Shown here one piece after another: positions 9,632-20,084 of a stretch of 64,000 nucleotides of DNA. Origin of the DNA: Agrobacterium vitis (lineage in GTDB: Bacteria; Pseudomonadota; Alphaproteobacteria; Rhizobiales; Rhizobiaceae); assembly GCF_013426735.1 (NCBI RefSeq), contig NZ_AP023272.1, forward strand, positions 1,842,501-1,906,500. Direction: 5' to 3'. Position numbers and translations under genes: made by a program. The notes below the pieces were generated by a model. It was given only the letters and a program-made list of their open reading frames with translations. It made no database searches and had not been told where the DNA came from. How positions within the stretch are numbered: position 1 is the first letter of the stretch; each line of letters begins with the position of its first letter.

Positions 9632-9657
9632 AAAACGGCGCCGGTAGGCGCCGTTTT
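9632..9657. terminator. Rho-independent terminator of lpxC
   Basis: Perfect stem AAAACGGCGCC / GGCGCCGTTTT with a GGTA loop, ending in TTTTCGT, 65 bases after the lpxC stop. Confidence 0.85.
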
Positions 9658-9687
9658 CGTGCGTTCGATTTCGGGCATTTCACCTGA

Positions 9688-9792
9688 TGCTGTAGCATCG
9701 GAGCGAAAGTTAAGGACCGGTTTTCGGGTAAATCCGATACGAAAGCAAAAAGCTTACGCATCGTGCTGATTCCTGTTTTCTGCTCGATGCTA
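9688..9792. repeat. RIME-like intergenic element upstream of bamD
   Basis: The block has the layout of a widespread rhizobial element: GCATCGGAGCGAAAGTT, then GGACCGGTTTTCGG, a short A-rich middle, GCATCGTGCTGATTC, and TGCTCGATGCTAT at the end. The ATCG/GATGC ends are partly inverted. Assignment rests on remembered consensus. The rest of the 9567-9945 gap is AT-rich and probably contains the bamD promoter. Confidence 0.55.
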
Positions 9793-9945
9793 TATTGTCC
9801 AAAATAAAACAGCAGATTGTGGCGTTACGCCATAAAAATGCGTTAAAACATCACCATTGCGTTGCCCTATCGTTATCTTTATGGCTAAAACGCCTAGCGG
9901 AAGCGATGGCTTTATAGAAGCACCGCTGCAATCGGGATCTGTCGT

Positions 9946-10815
9946 ATGAGTGAAGTGAAGTCTTCCATGATCAACAAATCAGCGCGGATGCTTGCCGTTT
10001 GCCTGTCTATCGCTGGCGTTGCGCCGCTGCTCAGCGCCTGCAATACGGACAAGGATATCGATATTACCAAGCTCGGCGCTGAGACCGATCCGCCGGAGAC
10101 GCTCTATAATCAGGGTCTGGCCAACATCAAGGCCGGTAATCTTGCGGAAGCGTCGCGTAAATTCGATGCCGTTGACAAGCAGAACCCGTTCTCGGATTGG
10201 TCGCAGAAGGCGCTTGTCATGAGTACCTTCGTAAAATATCGCCAAGGCAAATATACCGAGGCGATTTCCACCGGCACGCGCTACATGACGCTGTATCCGT
10301 CCACCAAGGATTCGGCCTATGTGCAATATCTGATCGGCCTGTCCAACTGGCGTCAGATCCCCAACGTCACCCAGGACCAGAAATTCTCGTCCAGGACGCT
10401 TGAGGCGATGGATAAGGTGGTCAAGAACTATCCGACGTCTGAATATGTGTCCGATGCCCAGGAAAAGATGCGCTTTGCCCGCGACCAGTTGGCTGGCAAG
10501 GAAATGCAGATCGGCCGTTATTATCTTGAGCGCAAGGAATATCTGGCGTCGATCCAGCGGTTCCGCAATGTGGTTGAGCAATATCCGACGACCAACCAGA
10601 TCGAAGAAGCGCTGGCGCGTCTCGTTGAAGCCTATTATGCCATGGGCGTGGTGCAGGAAGCGCAGACGGCAGCCGCCGTGCTCGGTCACAACTATCCTGA
10701 TAGCAAATGGTACAAGGATAGTTTCGAACTGCTGAAAACCGGTGGTCTTGAGCCGCGAGAAGCCCAGGAGAGCTGGATTTCCAGAGCCGGCAAAAAGATT
10801 CTGGGCTCATCCTGA
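9946..10815 (+). CDS. bamD: Outer-membrane assembly lipoprotein BamD (ComL)
   Basis: A 289-residue lipoprotein of the BAM complex, which folds beta-barrels into the outer membrane. The signal peptide ends in the lipobox LLSAC with the acylated cysteine at residue 32. TPR repeats follow from about 55 ([64 protein letters not shown]). The final residues (GKKILGSS) are basic. Length is in the family range. An alternative ATG lies at 9967, which would shorten the n-region of the signal peptide. recN follows after 46 bases, so the two may be cotranscribed. Confidence 0.93.
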   Translation: MSEVKSSMINKSARMLAVCLSIAGVAPLLSACNTDKDIDITKLGAETDPPETLYNQGLANIKAGNLAEASRKFDAVDKQNPFSDWSQKALVMSTFVKYRQGKYTEAISTGTRYMTLYPSTKDSAYVQYLIGLSNWRQIPNVTQDQKFSSRTLEAMDKVVKNYPTSEYVSDAQEKMRFARDQLAGKEMQIGRYYLERKEYLASIQRFRNVVEQYPTTNQIEEALARLVEAYYAMGVVQEAQTAAAVLGHNYPDSKWYKDSFELLKTGGLEPREAQESWISRAGKKILGSS

Positions 10816-10861
10816 TTTTCCAGACGGTTTAGCCGTCGCCTTCGGAGAGATGTGAACACTC

Positions 10862-12535
10862 ATGCTCGTCCAGCTTTCGATCCGCGACATCGTCTTGATC
10901 GAGCGGCTCGACCTTGACTTTTCGGCCGGTCTGTCTGTGCTGACCGGCGAAACGGGGGCGGGGAAATCCATTCTGCTCGACAGTCTGTCGCTGGCCCTTG
11001 GCGGGCGCGGCGATGGCTCGCTTGTGCGTCATGGTGAAGACAAGGGCCAGGTGACGGCGGTATTCGATGTCGCCCTCAGCCATGCGGCCCGCATCATGCT
11101 GCGCGAAAACGGCATCGATGACGATGGCGACCTGATTTTCCGCCGGGTGCAATCCGCCGATGGCCGCACCCGTGCCTATGTCAACGACCAGCCGATCAGT
11201 GTGCAACTGATGCGCCAGGCCGGGCAATATCTGGTCGAAATCCATGGACAGCACGATGATCGGGCGCTGGTGGATACCGCTGCCCATCGTCTGCTGCTGG
11301 ACGCCTTTGCGGGGCTGACCGAAGAAGCGCAGGCGCTGGGCGACAGCTATCGCCGTTGGCGTGAGGCCGAGCGCGCCTTCAAGATCCACAAGGCCAAGGT
11401 CGAGGCCGCGGCCCGAGAGGCGGACTACCTGCGTGCCTCGGTCGAGGAACTGGAAGGCCTCAGCCCGCAGGATGGCGAGGAAGAGGATCTGGCCGAGCGC
11501 CGCTCCCGGATGCAGAAATCCGAGCGGATCGCTGGCGATATCGCCGAGGCCAGTGAATTTCTGAATGGCAATGCTTCGCCCGTGCCGATGATCGCCTCGC
11601 TGATGCGGCGCCTGGAGCGCAAGAGCGGCGAAGCCCCCGGCTTGCTGGAGGACACGGTCAGTCTGTTGGGTACGGCGCTGGACACCTTGTCGAGCGCGCA
11701 GATGGAGGTCGAATCGGCGCTACGCCGCACGGAGTTCGATCCACGCGAACTGGAGCGGGTAGAGGAACGGCTGTTTGCGCTGCGGGCCGCTGGCCGCAAA
11801 TATTCGGTCGCGGTTGCCGATCTTCCGGCCCTTGCCGAAAAGATGATCACCGATCTCGCCGATCTCGATGCCGGTGAGGAAAAGCTCGGCATGTTGGAAA
11901 AGGCCGTGGCCGAAACCAAGACTGTTTATTTCGCCAATGCTCAATCCCTATCGCAGAAGCGCCGGAATGCAGCCTCTTCGCTGGCCGACGCCGTTATGGA
12001 TGAATTACCGGCCCTGAAACTGGAGCGCGCCCGTTTCATGGTCGAGGTTACTGCGGATGCTGATAATGCCACCGCCGACGGTATCGATTTGGTTGAGTTT
12101 CATGTGCAGACCAATCCCGGCACGCGGCCCGGGCCGATCATGAAAGTCGCCTCTGGCGGCGAGCTATCGCGGTTTCTGCTGGCGTTGAAAGTGGCGCTGG
12201 CCGATCGCGGCTCCGCCCCGACACTTGTGTTCGATGAAATCGATACTGGCGTCGGCGGTGCTGTGGCCGATGCGATCGGCCAGCGGCTGAAACGGCTGTC
12301 GGAGCGCGTCCAGGTCCTGTCGGTGACCCATGCGCCACAGGTCGCTGCCCGCGCCGCTACACATCTGTTGATCTCCAAGGGGCCAGCCAGCGGCAACGCA
12401 GAAAAGATCGCCACACAAGTTGCGATGATCGGCCCCGACCACCGCCGCGAGGAAATCGCCCGGATGCTGGCAGGCGCTTCGGTGACGGATGAGGCAAGAG
12501 CAGCGGCGGCCAAGCTTCTGGCCGGAGACCATTGA
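10862..12535 (+). CDS. recN: DNA repair ATPase RecN
   Basis: A 557-residue SMC-like protein acting in double-strand-break repair. Walker A is GETGAGKSILLDSL near residue 30. The middle half is a helical coiled coil (EEAQALGDSYRRWREAERAFKIH and onward). The signature ASGGELSRFLLALK and Walker B TLVFDEIDTGVGG are in the C-terminal lobe, followed by the VTHAPQVAARA switch histidine. The architecture is complete. It follows bamD and is followed by 150 bases without a gene before the cardiolipin synthase. Confidence 0.96.
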   Translation: MLVQLSIRDIVLIERLDLDFSAGLSVLTGETGAGKSILLDSLSLALGGRGDGSLVRHGEDKGQVTAVFDVALSHAARIMLRENGIDDDGDLIFRRVQSADGRTRAYVNDQPISVQLMRQAGQYLVEIHGQHDDRALVDTAAHRLLLDAFAGLTEEAQALGDSYRRWREAERAFKIHKAKVEAAAREADYLRASVEELEGLSPQDGEEEDLAERRSRMQKSERIAGDIAEASEFLNGNASPVPMIASLMRRLERKSGEAPGLLEDTVSLLGTALDTLSSAQMEVESALRRTEFDPRELERVEERLFALRAAGRKYSVAVADLPALAEKMITDLADLDAGEEKLGMLEKAVAETKTVYFANAQSLSQKRRNAASSLADAVMDELPALKLERARFMVEVTADADNATADGIDLVEFHVQTNPGTRPGPIMKVASGGELSRFLLALKVALADRGSAPTLVFDEIDTGVGGAVADAIGQRLKRLSERVQVLSVTHAPQVAARAATHLLISKGPASGNAEKIATQVAMIGPDHRREEIARMLAGASVTDEARAAAAKLLAGDH

Positions 12536-12685
12536 CGCTGACGGATTGCCGATCGATCTTGTGATCCTGTCGTTATGCCGAGGTGTAAGGGAGGAACAAA
12601 TCCTCACGTCAGACGTTTGCGCCAATCTTCGTTTTGCCGCATGCTGCGTGTCCGCTCGGCTTTATCCTCTTCATACTGGTAAGTG

Positions 12686-14134
12686 ATGCTCGACCTTATT
12701 TCCCATTATTGGCCGCATCTTCTTGCCGTGATTTCCACTGTGATGGGTACGGTGGCTGCCGTGCATGCGGCGATGACCAAGCGTGATGTGCGTTCGGCGC
12801 TCTCCTGGGTCGGGGTTATCATCCTGTCGCCGATTATCGGTACGCTGATCTATGCGATGGCGGGGATCAACCGTGTGCGCCGTGCCTCCTATATGGCGCG
12901 CCGGGCATTGCGCCGTAGCCAGATGGAAGGCGTTCTGGCCCATTACGCCGTGCCCGAAGGCGAGGTAAAGGCAAAATTCGGCGGGCGCCTGGAGGCGCTG
13001 CGGCATCTGGGGGAGCGTGTCACCCGCCATCCGCTGACATCCGGCAATCGCCTGACACCGCTTGCCACCGGCGATGAGGCCTATGATGCGATGTGCGCGG
13101 CTATCGATGCGGCAAGCCATAGTATCCTGCTGGAAACCTATATTTTCGACAGGGACAGCGTGGGCTTGCGCATTGCCGATTGCCTGATTGCGGCGCGCAA
13201 GCGGGGCGTCGAGGTGCGGGTGCTGATTGATGCGGTGGGCGCACGCTACAGCGTGCCGAGCATTGTCGGGTATCTCGCCGATGGCGACATCACGGTCGCG
13301 TCCTTCAACGGCAAGGTCATTGTCGGCTTGAGACTGCCCTATGCCAATCTGCGCACCCATCGCAAGATCCTGGTGGTGGATGGCGCGGTTGGTTTTTTCG
13401 GCGGCATGAATATCCGCGAGGCCTTTGTGGGTCCGAATGCGGCCCGTGACACGCATTTTCACGTCACCGGGCCTGTCGTGGCCGAATTGTTTTCGGTGGC
13501 TGCCGATGACTGGCATTTCGAGACCGACGAGGCCCTGAACGGCGAAGCCTGGCAATTGCATCTTGCTGCCGGTGAGGCCGGCGAGACGCCTTACGCCCGC
13601 GCCGTGGTATCCGGGCCGGATGCGCATCTGGAAAGCAATCACCGGGTGCTCACAGGAGCATTTTCCGTCGCCGAGCGCTCCATCCGTATCCTGTCGCCTT
13701 ATTTTCTGCCGGACAATATTTTTCTGTCGGCACTGGCGACGGCGGCCCGGCGCGGGGTGGCGGTGGAAATCATCGTTCCCTCGAAAAACAATCTGGCTGT
13801 TGTCAGCCATGCGATGACCGCGCAATTCGAACAGATCATTCGCGATGGCTGCCGGATCTTTCGCTCAACCGGGCCGTTCGATCATTCGAAACTGCTGGTC
13901 ATCGATGATAAATGGGCCTTTGTCGGTTCATCCAATCTCGACGCCCGGTCGCTCAGGCTGAATTTCGAAATCGACCTGGAAGTCTATGACGATGATTTCG
14001 CCGCCTTCGTGGCGCGACGCATGGATGAAAGCCGGGAAGGGGCCGAGGAAGTGACACTGGAAAGCTTGCATGCCCGCCCGTTCCTGTTGAAATTGATGCA
14101 AAGAGTGCTTTGGCTGGGCTCTCTGGCTTTGTAA
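12686..14134 (+). CDS. cls: Cardiolipin synthase (phospholipase D family)
   Basis: A 482-residue membrane enzyme that condenses two phosphatidylglycerols into cardiolipin. Two N-terminal hydrophobic segments (about 8-28 and 37-58) are followed by two PLD domains. The first HKD motif is HRKILVVDGAVGFFGGMN and the second is HSKLLVIDDKWAFVGSSN with LDARS after it. The ATG at 12686 is preferred to the GTG just before it. The next gene, an EEP-fold protein, lies 44 bases downstream. The pair is probably an operon. Confidence 0.92.
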   Translation: MLDLISHYWPHLLAVISTVMGTVAAVHAAMTKRDVRSALSWVGVIILSPIIGTLIYAMAGINRVRRASYMARRALRRSQMEGVLAHYAVPEGEVKAKFGGRLEALRHLGERVTRHPLTSGNRLTPLATGDEAYDAMCAAIDAASHSILLETYIFDRDSVGLRIADCLIAARKRGVEVRVLIDAVGARYSVPSIVGYLADGDITVASFNGKVIVGLRLPYANLRTHRKILVVDGAVGFFGGMNIREAFVGPNAARDTHFHVTGPVVAELFSVAADDWHFETDEALNGEAWQLHLAAGEAGETPYARAVVSGPDAHLESNHRVLTGAFSVAERSIRILSPYFLPDNIFLSALATAARRGVAVEIIVPSKNNLAVVSHAMTAQFEQIIRDGCRIFRSTGPFDHSKLLVIDDKWAFVGSSNLDARSLRLNFEIDLEVYDDDFAAFVARRMDESREGAEEVTLESLHARPFLLKLMQRVLWLGSLAL

Positions 14135-14178
14135 TGCGGGTGGACATTGGCGTTCCGTCTCCTATTTTCTGAGTGAGC

Positions 14179-15006
14179 ATGAAAAAGCAAACCCATACTC
14201 TGCGCGCGCAAATGCTGACCTCGCTGCGCAATCGCCGCAGCCGTCCTGCCTCGCCCATCAACGGGGAGCGGCCCGTTGACTCGCCGGGGCTGCTTGTCGC
14301 CTCCTATAATGTCCATAAATGTGTGGGCGTCGATGGCCGGTTCGATCCGGAACGGGTGCTGCATGTGATCCGCGAGATTGGCCCTGATGTGATCGCCCTT
14401 CAGGAAGCCGATCAGCGGTTCGGCGACCGCACCGGGCTGCTTGATCTCGCCCGCTTGCAGGGCGAGGCTGGCCTGACCCGTGTGCCGGTGGCGGGCCTGC
14501 CGAAAAGCCATGGCTGGCGCGGCAATGTCCTGCTGTTTCGCGAAGGTGTGGTGCGCAATGTCCATCCTTTCGTGCTGCCTGGGCTGGAGCCACGCGGCGC
14601 GGTGGTGGCGGAAATCGATCTCGATGGCGGGCGTGAACTCAGGATCATCGCCGCCCATCTCGGCCTGTTGCGCTGGGCGCGCCGCCAGCAGGCGGATTTC
14701 ATTCTGAAGCTGATGCGCGAGCGGGCCGATTGTCCGACCGTGCTGATGGGAGATTTCAACGAGTGGCGGGTCGGGCCAGGCTCGGCGCTCACCCGTTTTG
14801 AGCCGCTGTTTGGCCCGCTGCCACCGCCTGTCCCCAGCTTTCCGGCCCGGCTGCCGGTTCTGGCGCTGGACCGGATCATGACCAACCGCGCCGGCCTGAT
14901 TGCTGACATGCAGGTGCATGACAGTCCGCTGGCGCGGCTCGCCTCCGACCATCTGCCGCTGAAAGCGTGGATCGATCTGGACAAGACGGTAGAAGCTGTC
15001 GGATGA
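14179..15006 (+). CDS. Endonuclease/exonuclease/phosphatase-fold protein
   Basis: About 275 residues with the full set of EEP motifs: SYNVHKC, ALQEAD (metal-binding glutamate), HLGL, MGDFNEW (catalytic Asp and Asn), LDRIM and the terminal SDHLPL. The fold covers Mg-dependent nucleases and lipid or sugar phosphatases. The specific substrate is unknown. Because it follows cls closely, a phospholipid-related phosphodiesterase role is plausible, but that is context only. The basic N-terminus (residues 1-35) has no clear signal peptide. A GTG at 14173 is an alternative start. Confidence 0.85.
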   Translation: MKKQTHTLRAQMLTSLRNRRSRPASPINGERPVDSPGLLVASYNVHKCVGVDGRFDPERVLHVIREIGPDVIALQEADQRFGDRTGLLDLARLQGEAGLTRVPVAGLPKSHGWRGNVLLFREGVVRNVHPFVLPGLEPRGAVVAEIDLDGGRELRIIAAHLGLLRWARRQQADFILKLMRERADCPTVLMGDFNEWRVGPGSALTRFEPLFGPLPPPVPSFPARLPVLALDRIMTNRAGLIADMQVHDSPLARLASDHLPLKAWIDLDKTVEAVG

Positions 15007-15016
15007 GAGTTTTTAA

Positions 15017-17227
<2,211 letters not shown>

Positions 17228-17474
17228 ATCTGATCCTTCCAGCCTGTTGGGATAGGGTGTTTACCCTGTTGCAACAGGCTGAAAAAATGCTTGATCGGGC
17301 CTGTTGCAATGTCCCTTGTCCGGGTGCATGTCTCTCAATGCACACAGAAAAGCTGTGCCAGGGCTGCTCCCGCCGAGGGGTATCGGGAAGGGGCGCCTTG
17401 AGGTTTTGATCTTTTATGCCGACTTGTAACGCCGCCCGACGGTGTTGCGACGGCATTTTTATCGTGGGGACATT

Positions 17475-17813
17475 ATGCGTTTATTGACAGGTTTGGTGTT
17501 TGGCGTGGCTGCTATTGCTATGGCCTCGACTGTTTCTGCGGCTTCCGGCAGCCACCGTTTTCTGTTCGTCAACAAAACCCAGTCGGCGATTGTCCGATTG
17601 ACCTTCCGTTCTCTGGACGGCAAGGGCGGCAAGGTGGAGGTGTTGAACGGCCACAGCGTTGGCAAGGGCCAGAGCCGCGTTGTCTCTGTTCCTAACGATG
17701 GTACCTGCAAATATGGTGTGCTGGGCGAGATGGAGCAGGATTCCGGCTATTACGATCTGATGAGCAGGGCTGATCTTTGCAGACTTGGCCAGTTTGTGCT
17801 CAGCGCCAAGTAA
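17475..17813 (+). CDS. Small secreted protein, function unknown
   Basis: A 112-residue protein with a clear Sec signal peptide (MRLLTGLVFGVAAIAMASTVSA, cleavage after ASTVSA). I start at the ATG at 17475 with GGGGA upstream; a longer frame to 17442 adds charged residues before the signal. The mature part has two cysteines (GTCKYG and ADLCRLG) that could form a disulfide and a beta-rich pattern (FLFVNKTQSAIVRLTF). I do not recognise the family. It is flanked by ligA and by a RIME-like repeat, so it is probably monocistronic. Confidence 0.7.
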   Translation: MRLLTGLVFGVAAIAMASTVSAASGSHRFLFVNKTQSAIVRLTFRSLDGKGGKVEVLNGHSVGKGQSRVVSVPNDGTCKYGVLGEMEQDSGYYDLMSRADLCRLGQFVLSAK

Positions 17814-17888
17814 GCTGAGGAGCCATCTATCTCATTGATGGTACCAGATCCGGACGCAAAGCCGGTTTTTGCTCTGCCAGAACACAGG

Positions 17889-18011
17889 GTCTGTCAGGTT
17901 CAATCTGAACCGGGCAGACTCTCGTTTTTTGTTTTTCGTTTGTCTTTTCGGGAAAGCCGGGGTCCACTTTTCCTAAGGCAAACTCTAGGAAGGCCGGGGC
18001 CTGACAAATCT
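17889..18011 (+). repeat. RIME-like dispersed repeat, copy 2 (runs into the MarR-GNAT gene)
   Basis: Contains the inverted arms GTCTG.C.GGTTCA and TGAACC.G.CAGAC, a T-rich spacer, TGTCTTTTCGGGAAA, GTCCACTTTTCC, and CTGACAAATCT. These match copies 1 and 3. The last 27 bases overlap the 3' end of the gene on the minus strand and encode its final residues. Confidence 0.7.
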
Positions 18012-18926
18012 CTGTTCCAGCACTTCGCTTCCCCACTGATTGCCAGTGCGTTCCTCGACGCAAACACAACCGTGGCTTTCGTAAAGATGTCGCGCCGCCG
18101 TCAGGCCGCTGAACGTCCAAAGATGCGTTTCTTCAAAGCCTTTCTCATCCGCAAAGGCGAGGGCGGCGGAGAGCAATTGACGCCCGACGCCTCCGCCGCG
18201 CATGCCATCATCAATGATGAACCATCGTAGATGAGCTGTTTTGGCTCCCAGGTCCTCGCCATCGATTGCGATGGAGCCGACGATTTCACCCGATTGCATG
18301 GCCAGCCAGATGGAATTTTTTGGATTGTCCAGACGATTGCAAAAATCCGCGAGGCCGCTTGCGACAAGACATTCGAAATGCAGCCCGAAGCCTGCCGTTC
18401 GCGCATAATAGAGCGCATGCATTTGCGTGATACGGGCAATGAGGCCGGGCCTATAGCCTTCGACAATCTCAGCTTTGGGTGCTGCTGCATCACTACCATT
18501 GGACAGGGCCTGAACATATAGGCGCAGTCCTTGAAGGATCGTCCGATTTTCCTCGTGCCCCAACCGCTTGAGCGCGCTTGAAACCTGATGACGCGCAAAC
18601 TCATGAATGGTTTTGGTGCGCTTCTGCCCGCTCTCGCTCAAGCGCAACCGCTTGATTCGGTAGTCGTCCTTATCCGTCTCTTCCAAAACATCACCGGACA
18701 TAACCAGCCTGCGGAGCATCCGGCTGACGCTTGATTTCTCAAGGCGAAGACGATGGCCGAGGTCGCGGCCGGTGATGTCAGGACACGCATCGATCTCTAT
18801 CAAGGCATGCACCGCCGAGGGCGGAAGATCCGTTCCGGCAAAATCTCCCCCCATAAAGCCGAGTTCACGGACCAACTGACGTGATGAGGCGCGAATAGCT
18901 TCGACTTGTGAATGGTCTTGCATCAT
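17985..18926 (-). CDS. Bifunctional MarR-type regulator / GNAT acetyltransferase
   Basis: A 313-residue fusion. The N-terminal half is a winged helix (TGRDLGHRLRLEKSSVSRMLRRL as recognition region, then the DDYRIKRLRLSESG wing). The C-terminal half is a GNAT fold with acetyl-CoA loop RGGGVGRQLL and the LWTFSGLTAARHLYESHGC strand. Such fusions occur across proteobacteria; their ligands are mostly unknown. I start at the ATG at 18926, since the longer frame would run through the palindrome at 18942-18956, which then lies 16 bases upstream, a typical autoregulatory position. The last residues (RPRPS) are encoded by a dispersed repeat. It is divergent from the Tae4/Tai4 genes and may control them. 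Confidence 0.85.
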   Translation of the reverse strand: MMQDHSQVEAIRASSRQLVRELGFMGGDFAGTDLPPSAVHALIEIDACPDITGRDLGHRLRLEKSSVSRMLRRLVMSGDVLEETDKDDYRIKRLRLSESGQKRTKTIHEFARHQVSSALKRLGHEENRTILQGLRLYVQALSNGSDAAAPKAEIVEGYRPGLIARITQMHALYYARTAGFGLHFECLVASGLADFCNRLDNPKNSIWLAMQSGEIVGSIAIDGEDLGAKTAHLRWFIIDDGMRGGGVGRQLLSAALAFADEKGFEETHLWTFSGLTAARHLYESHGCVCVEERTGNQWGSEVLEQRFVRPRPS

Positions 18927-18941
18927 ACCAGTTCCATATTG

Positions 18942-18956
18942 GTTGCATGATGCAAC
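18942..18956. promoter_or_regulatory. Candidate operator of the MarR-GNAT regulator
   Basis: A perfect 6-3-6 palindrome, GTTGCA-TGA-TGCAAC, 16 bases upstream of the regulator start and about 130 bases upstream of the divergent effector gene. Size and position fit a MarR dimer site. A second palindrome, TGGAAA-N5-TTTCCA, lies at 18996-19012 nearer the effector. Confidence 0.55.
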
Positions 18957-19086
18957 TTTATTGCCGTGCGCTGTTCGCCGCAAGCGTTTTTGTTTTGGAA
19001 AACTTATTTCCAGAATAGACGATTGCCCTTAGGATTTTGTCGCTTTATCCTGATTGCGACATTGCTTTAAATTTTTGAGGTTAGAT

Positions 19087-19587
19087 ATGGGACGGCCAAA
19101 TTTTAATATTGCGTGGGCAGCTTCAATGCGGATTTACGATCCGCAAGCGTCAGGAGCCAAGGTTTCTGAAGTCATTGGGGGAAATGTCGCAAAAAATGTC
19201 AATAATCCCAATCCGGTTGCGCGCTGGAGCAACACTTGCGCAGTCAGAATGAGCTATATTTTGAACTATTCCGGCATGCACCTCCAGCATGTCGCTGCCC
19301 AAACGGTTTCTGGCGCAGACCAGAAATGGTATTTTTTTCGCGTGAAAAACCTGATTGATTATCTTGAAAAAACCTGGGGTAAGCCAGAGGTGGTTCAGTA
19401 CCCTCCGTCTAATGGAGGTACGCTAGCGGGAAAAAAGGGTGTTATTCTGTTTGAAGTATCAGGTTGGAGCGATGCACAGGGCCATGCCACGCTTTTTAAT
19501 GGAACAGTTTGCTACGATCATTGCTATTTTAATGAGCCGGGAGTGACTTACAAAACAGACAAGGCAAATTTCTGGAGTTTGCAATGA
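19087..19587 (+). CDS. Type VI secretion amidase effector Tae4
   Basis: A 166-residue NlpC/P60-like peptidoglycan amidase that cleaves the D-Glu-mDAP bond in rival cells after type VI delivery. The family pattern is clear: residues 1-10 MGRPNFNIAW, GGNVAKNVNN, WSNTCAVRMSY and GWSDAQGHATLFNG. The catalytic residues fit C51, H133 and D144, with the same 82- and 11-residue spacings as known Tae4 proteins. C142 and C146 could form the family disulfide. It has no signal peptide, as expected for a T6SS cargo. The ATG at 19087 has GAGG upstream. Base composition is visibly lower in GC than the neighbours, suggesting acquisition. The stop overlaps tai4 by four bases. No T6SS structural gene is in this window. 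Confidence 0.9.
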   Translation: MGRPNFNIAWAASMRIYDPQASGAKVSEVIGGNVAKNVNNPNPVARWSNTCAVRMSYILNYSGMHLQHVAAQTVSGADQKWYFFRVKNLIDYLEKTWGKPEVVQYPPSNGGTLAGKKGVILFEVSGWSDAQGHATLFNGTVCYDHCYFNEPGVTYKTDKANFWSLQ

Positions 19588-20039
19588 TGTACCGTTTGCT
19601 TCTTCTCGGCTTGGTCGGTCTTTGTGTTAACTCCCAAATCGCTGCCGCCAACGACTTGGCTGTCGGCAACGGTCCTCAAGCTGCTGGTCGCACCTATCTT
19701 CAGAATTACAAGGATATGGTTTTGGCCACCTGCATTTCCAACGCTTATAAGGACGACAAGGGCGCATCTGCCGATGCAGGTAGCAGTGTGAGTGCGCTCA
19801 GGGACTGGACATATTACGATATGGACAAAAGCCCTGACGCCATGAATGCTTTGATCGAAAAATTCCTGATGAAAAATTATAGCAACCCGCTTGCTGAATC
19901 GGAAGTCAAAGGTGTGAAATTCGATTTTTTGAAGTGCCTCGATCTGTATCACAGCAAGGAATTGAACGATCAGGCGAAAAAATATGTTGTGAAGCCCAGC
20001 CATACCTATCGGCAGGATAATCAATCAAAAGGTGATTGA
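19584..20039 (+). CDS. Type VI amidase immunity protein Tai4
   Basis: A 151-residue periplasmic immunity protein that blocks Tae4. A Sec signal peptide (MMYRLLLLGLVGLCVNSQIAAA) is followed by a helical mature domain with GRTYLQNYKDMVLATCIS and VKFDFLKCLDLYHS. C50 and C118 are placed to form the conserved disulfide. The start codon overlaps the effector stop (ATGA), giving coupled translation so that immunity is made with the toxin. As in the effector, codon usage is AT-richer than the core genes. It converges on the flavin oxidase, with a hairpin between them. Confidence 0.88.
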   Translation: MMYRLLLLGLVGLCVNSQIAAANDLAVGNGPQAAGRTYLQNYKDMVLATCISNAYKDDKGASADAGSSVSALRDWTYYDMDKSPDAMNALIEKFLMKNYSNPLAESEVKGVKFDFLKCLDLYHSKELNDQAKKYVVKPSHTYRQDNQSKGD

Positions 20040-20050
20040 GCGAATGAAAG

Positions 20051-20077
20051 GCCGCCGGGAACACAGGTCCCGGCGGC
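20051..20077. terminator. Hairpin between convergent tai4 and oxidase genes
   Basis: Perfect 10-base-pair stem GCCGCCGGGA / TCCCGGCGGC around ACACAGG, 12 bases after the tai4 stop. There is no T-tract on the plus side. Its position between convergent stops makes termination the likeliest role. Confidence 0.55.
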
Positions 20078-20084
20078 GACCGGT

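Noticed and set aside
17241..17280. Inverted repeat AGCCTGTTG/CAACAGGCT after ligA as a terminator
   Set aside because: The loop is long and the following run is A, not T, for the plus strand; on the minus strand the T-run precedes the stem.
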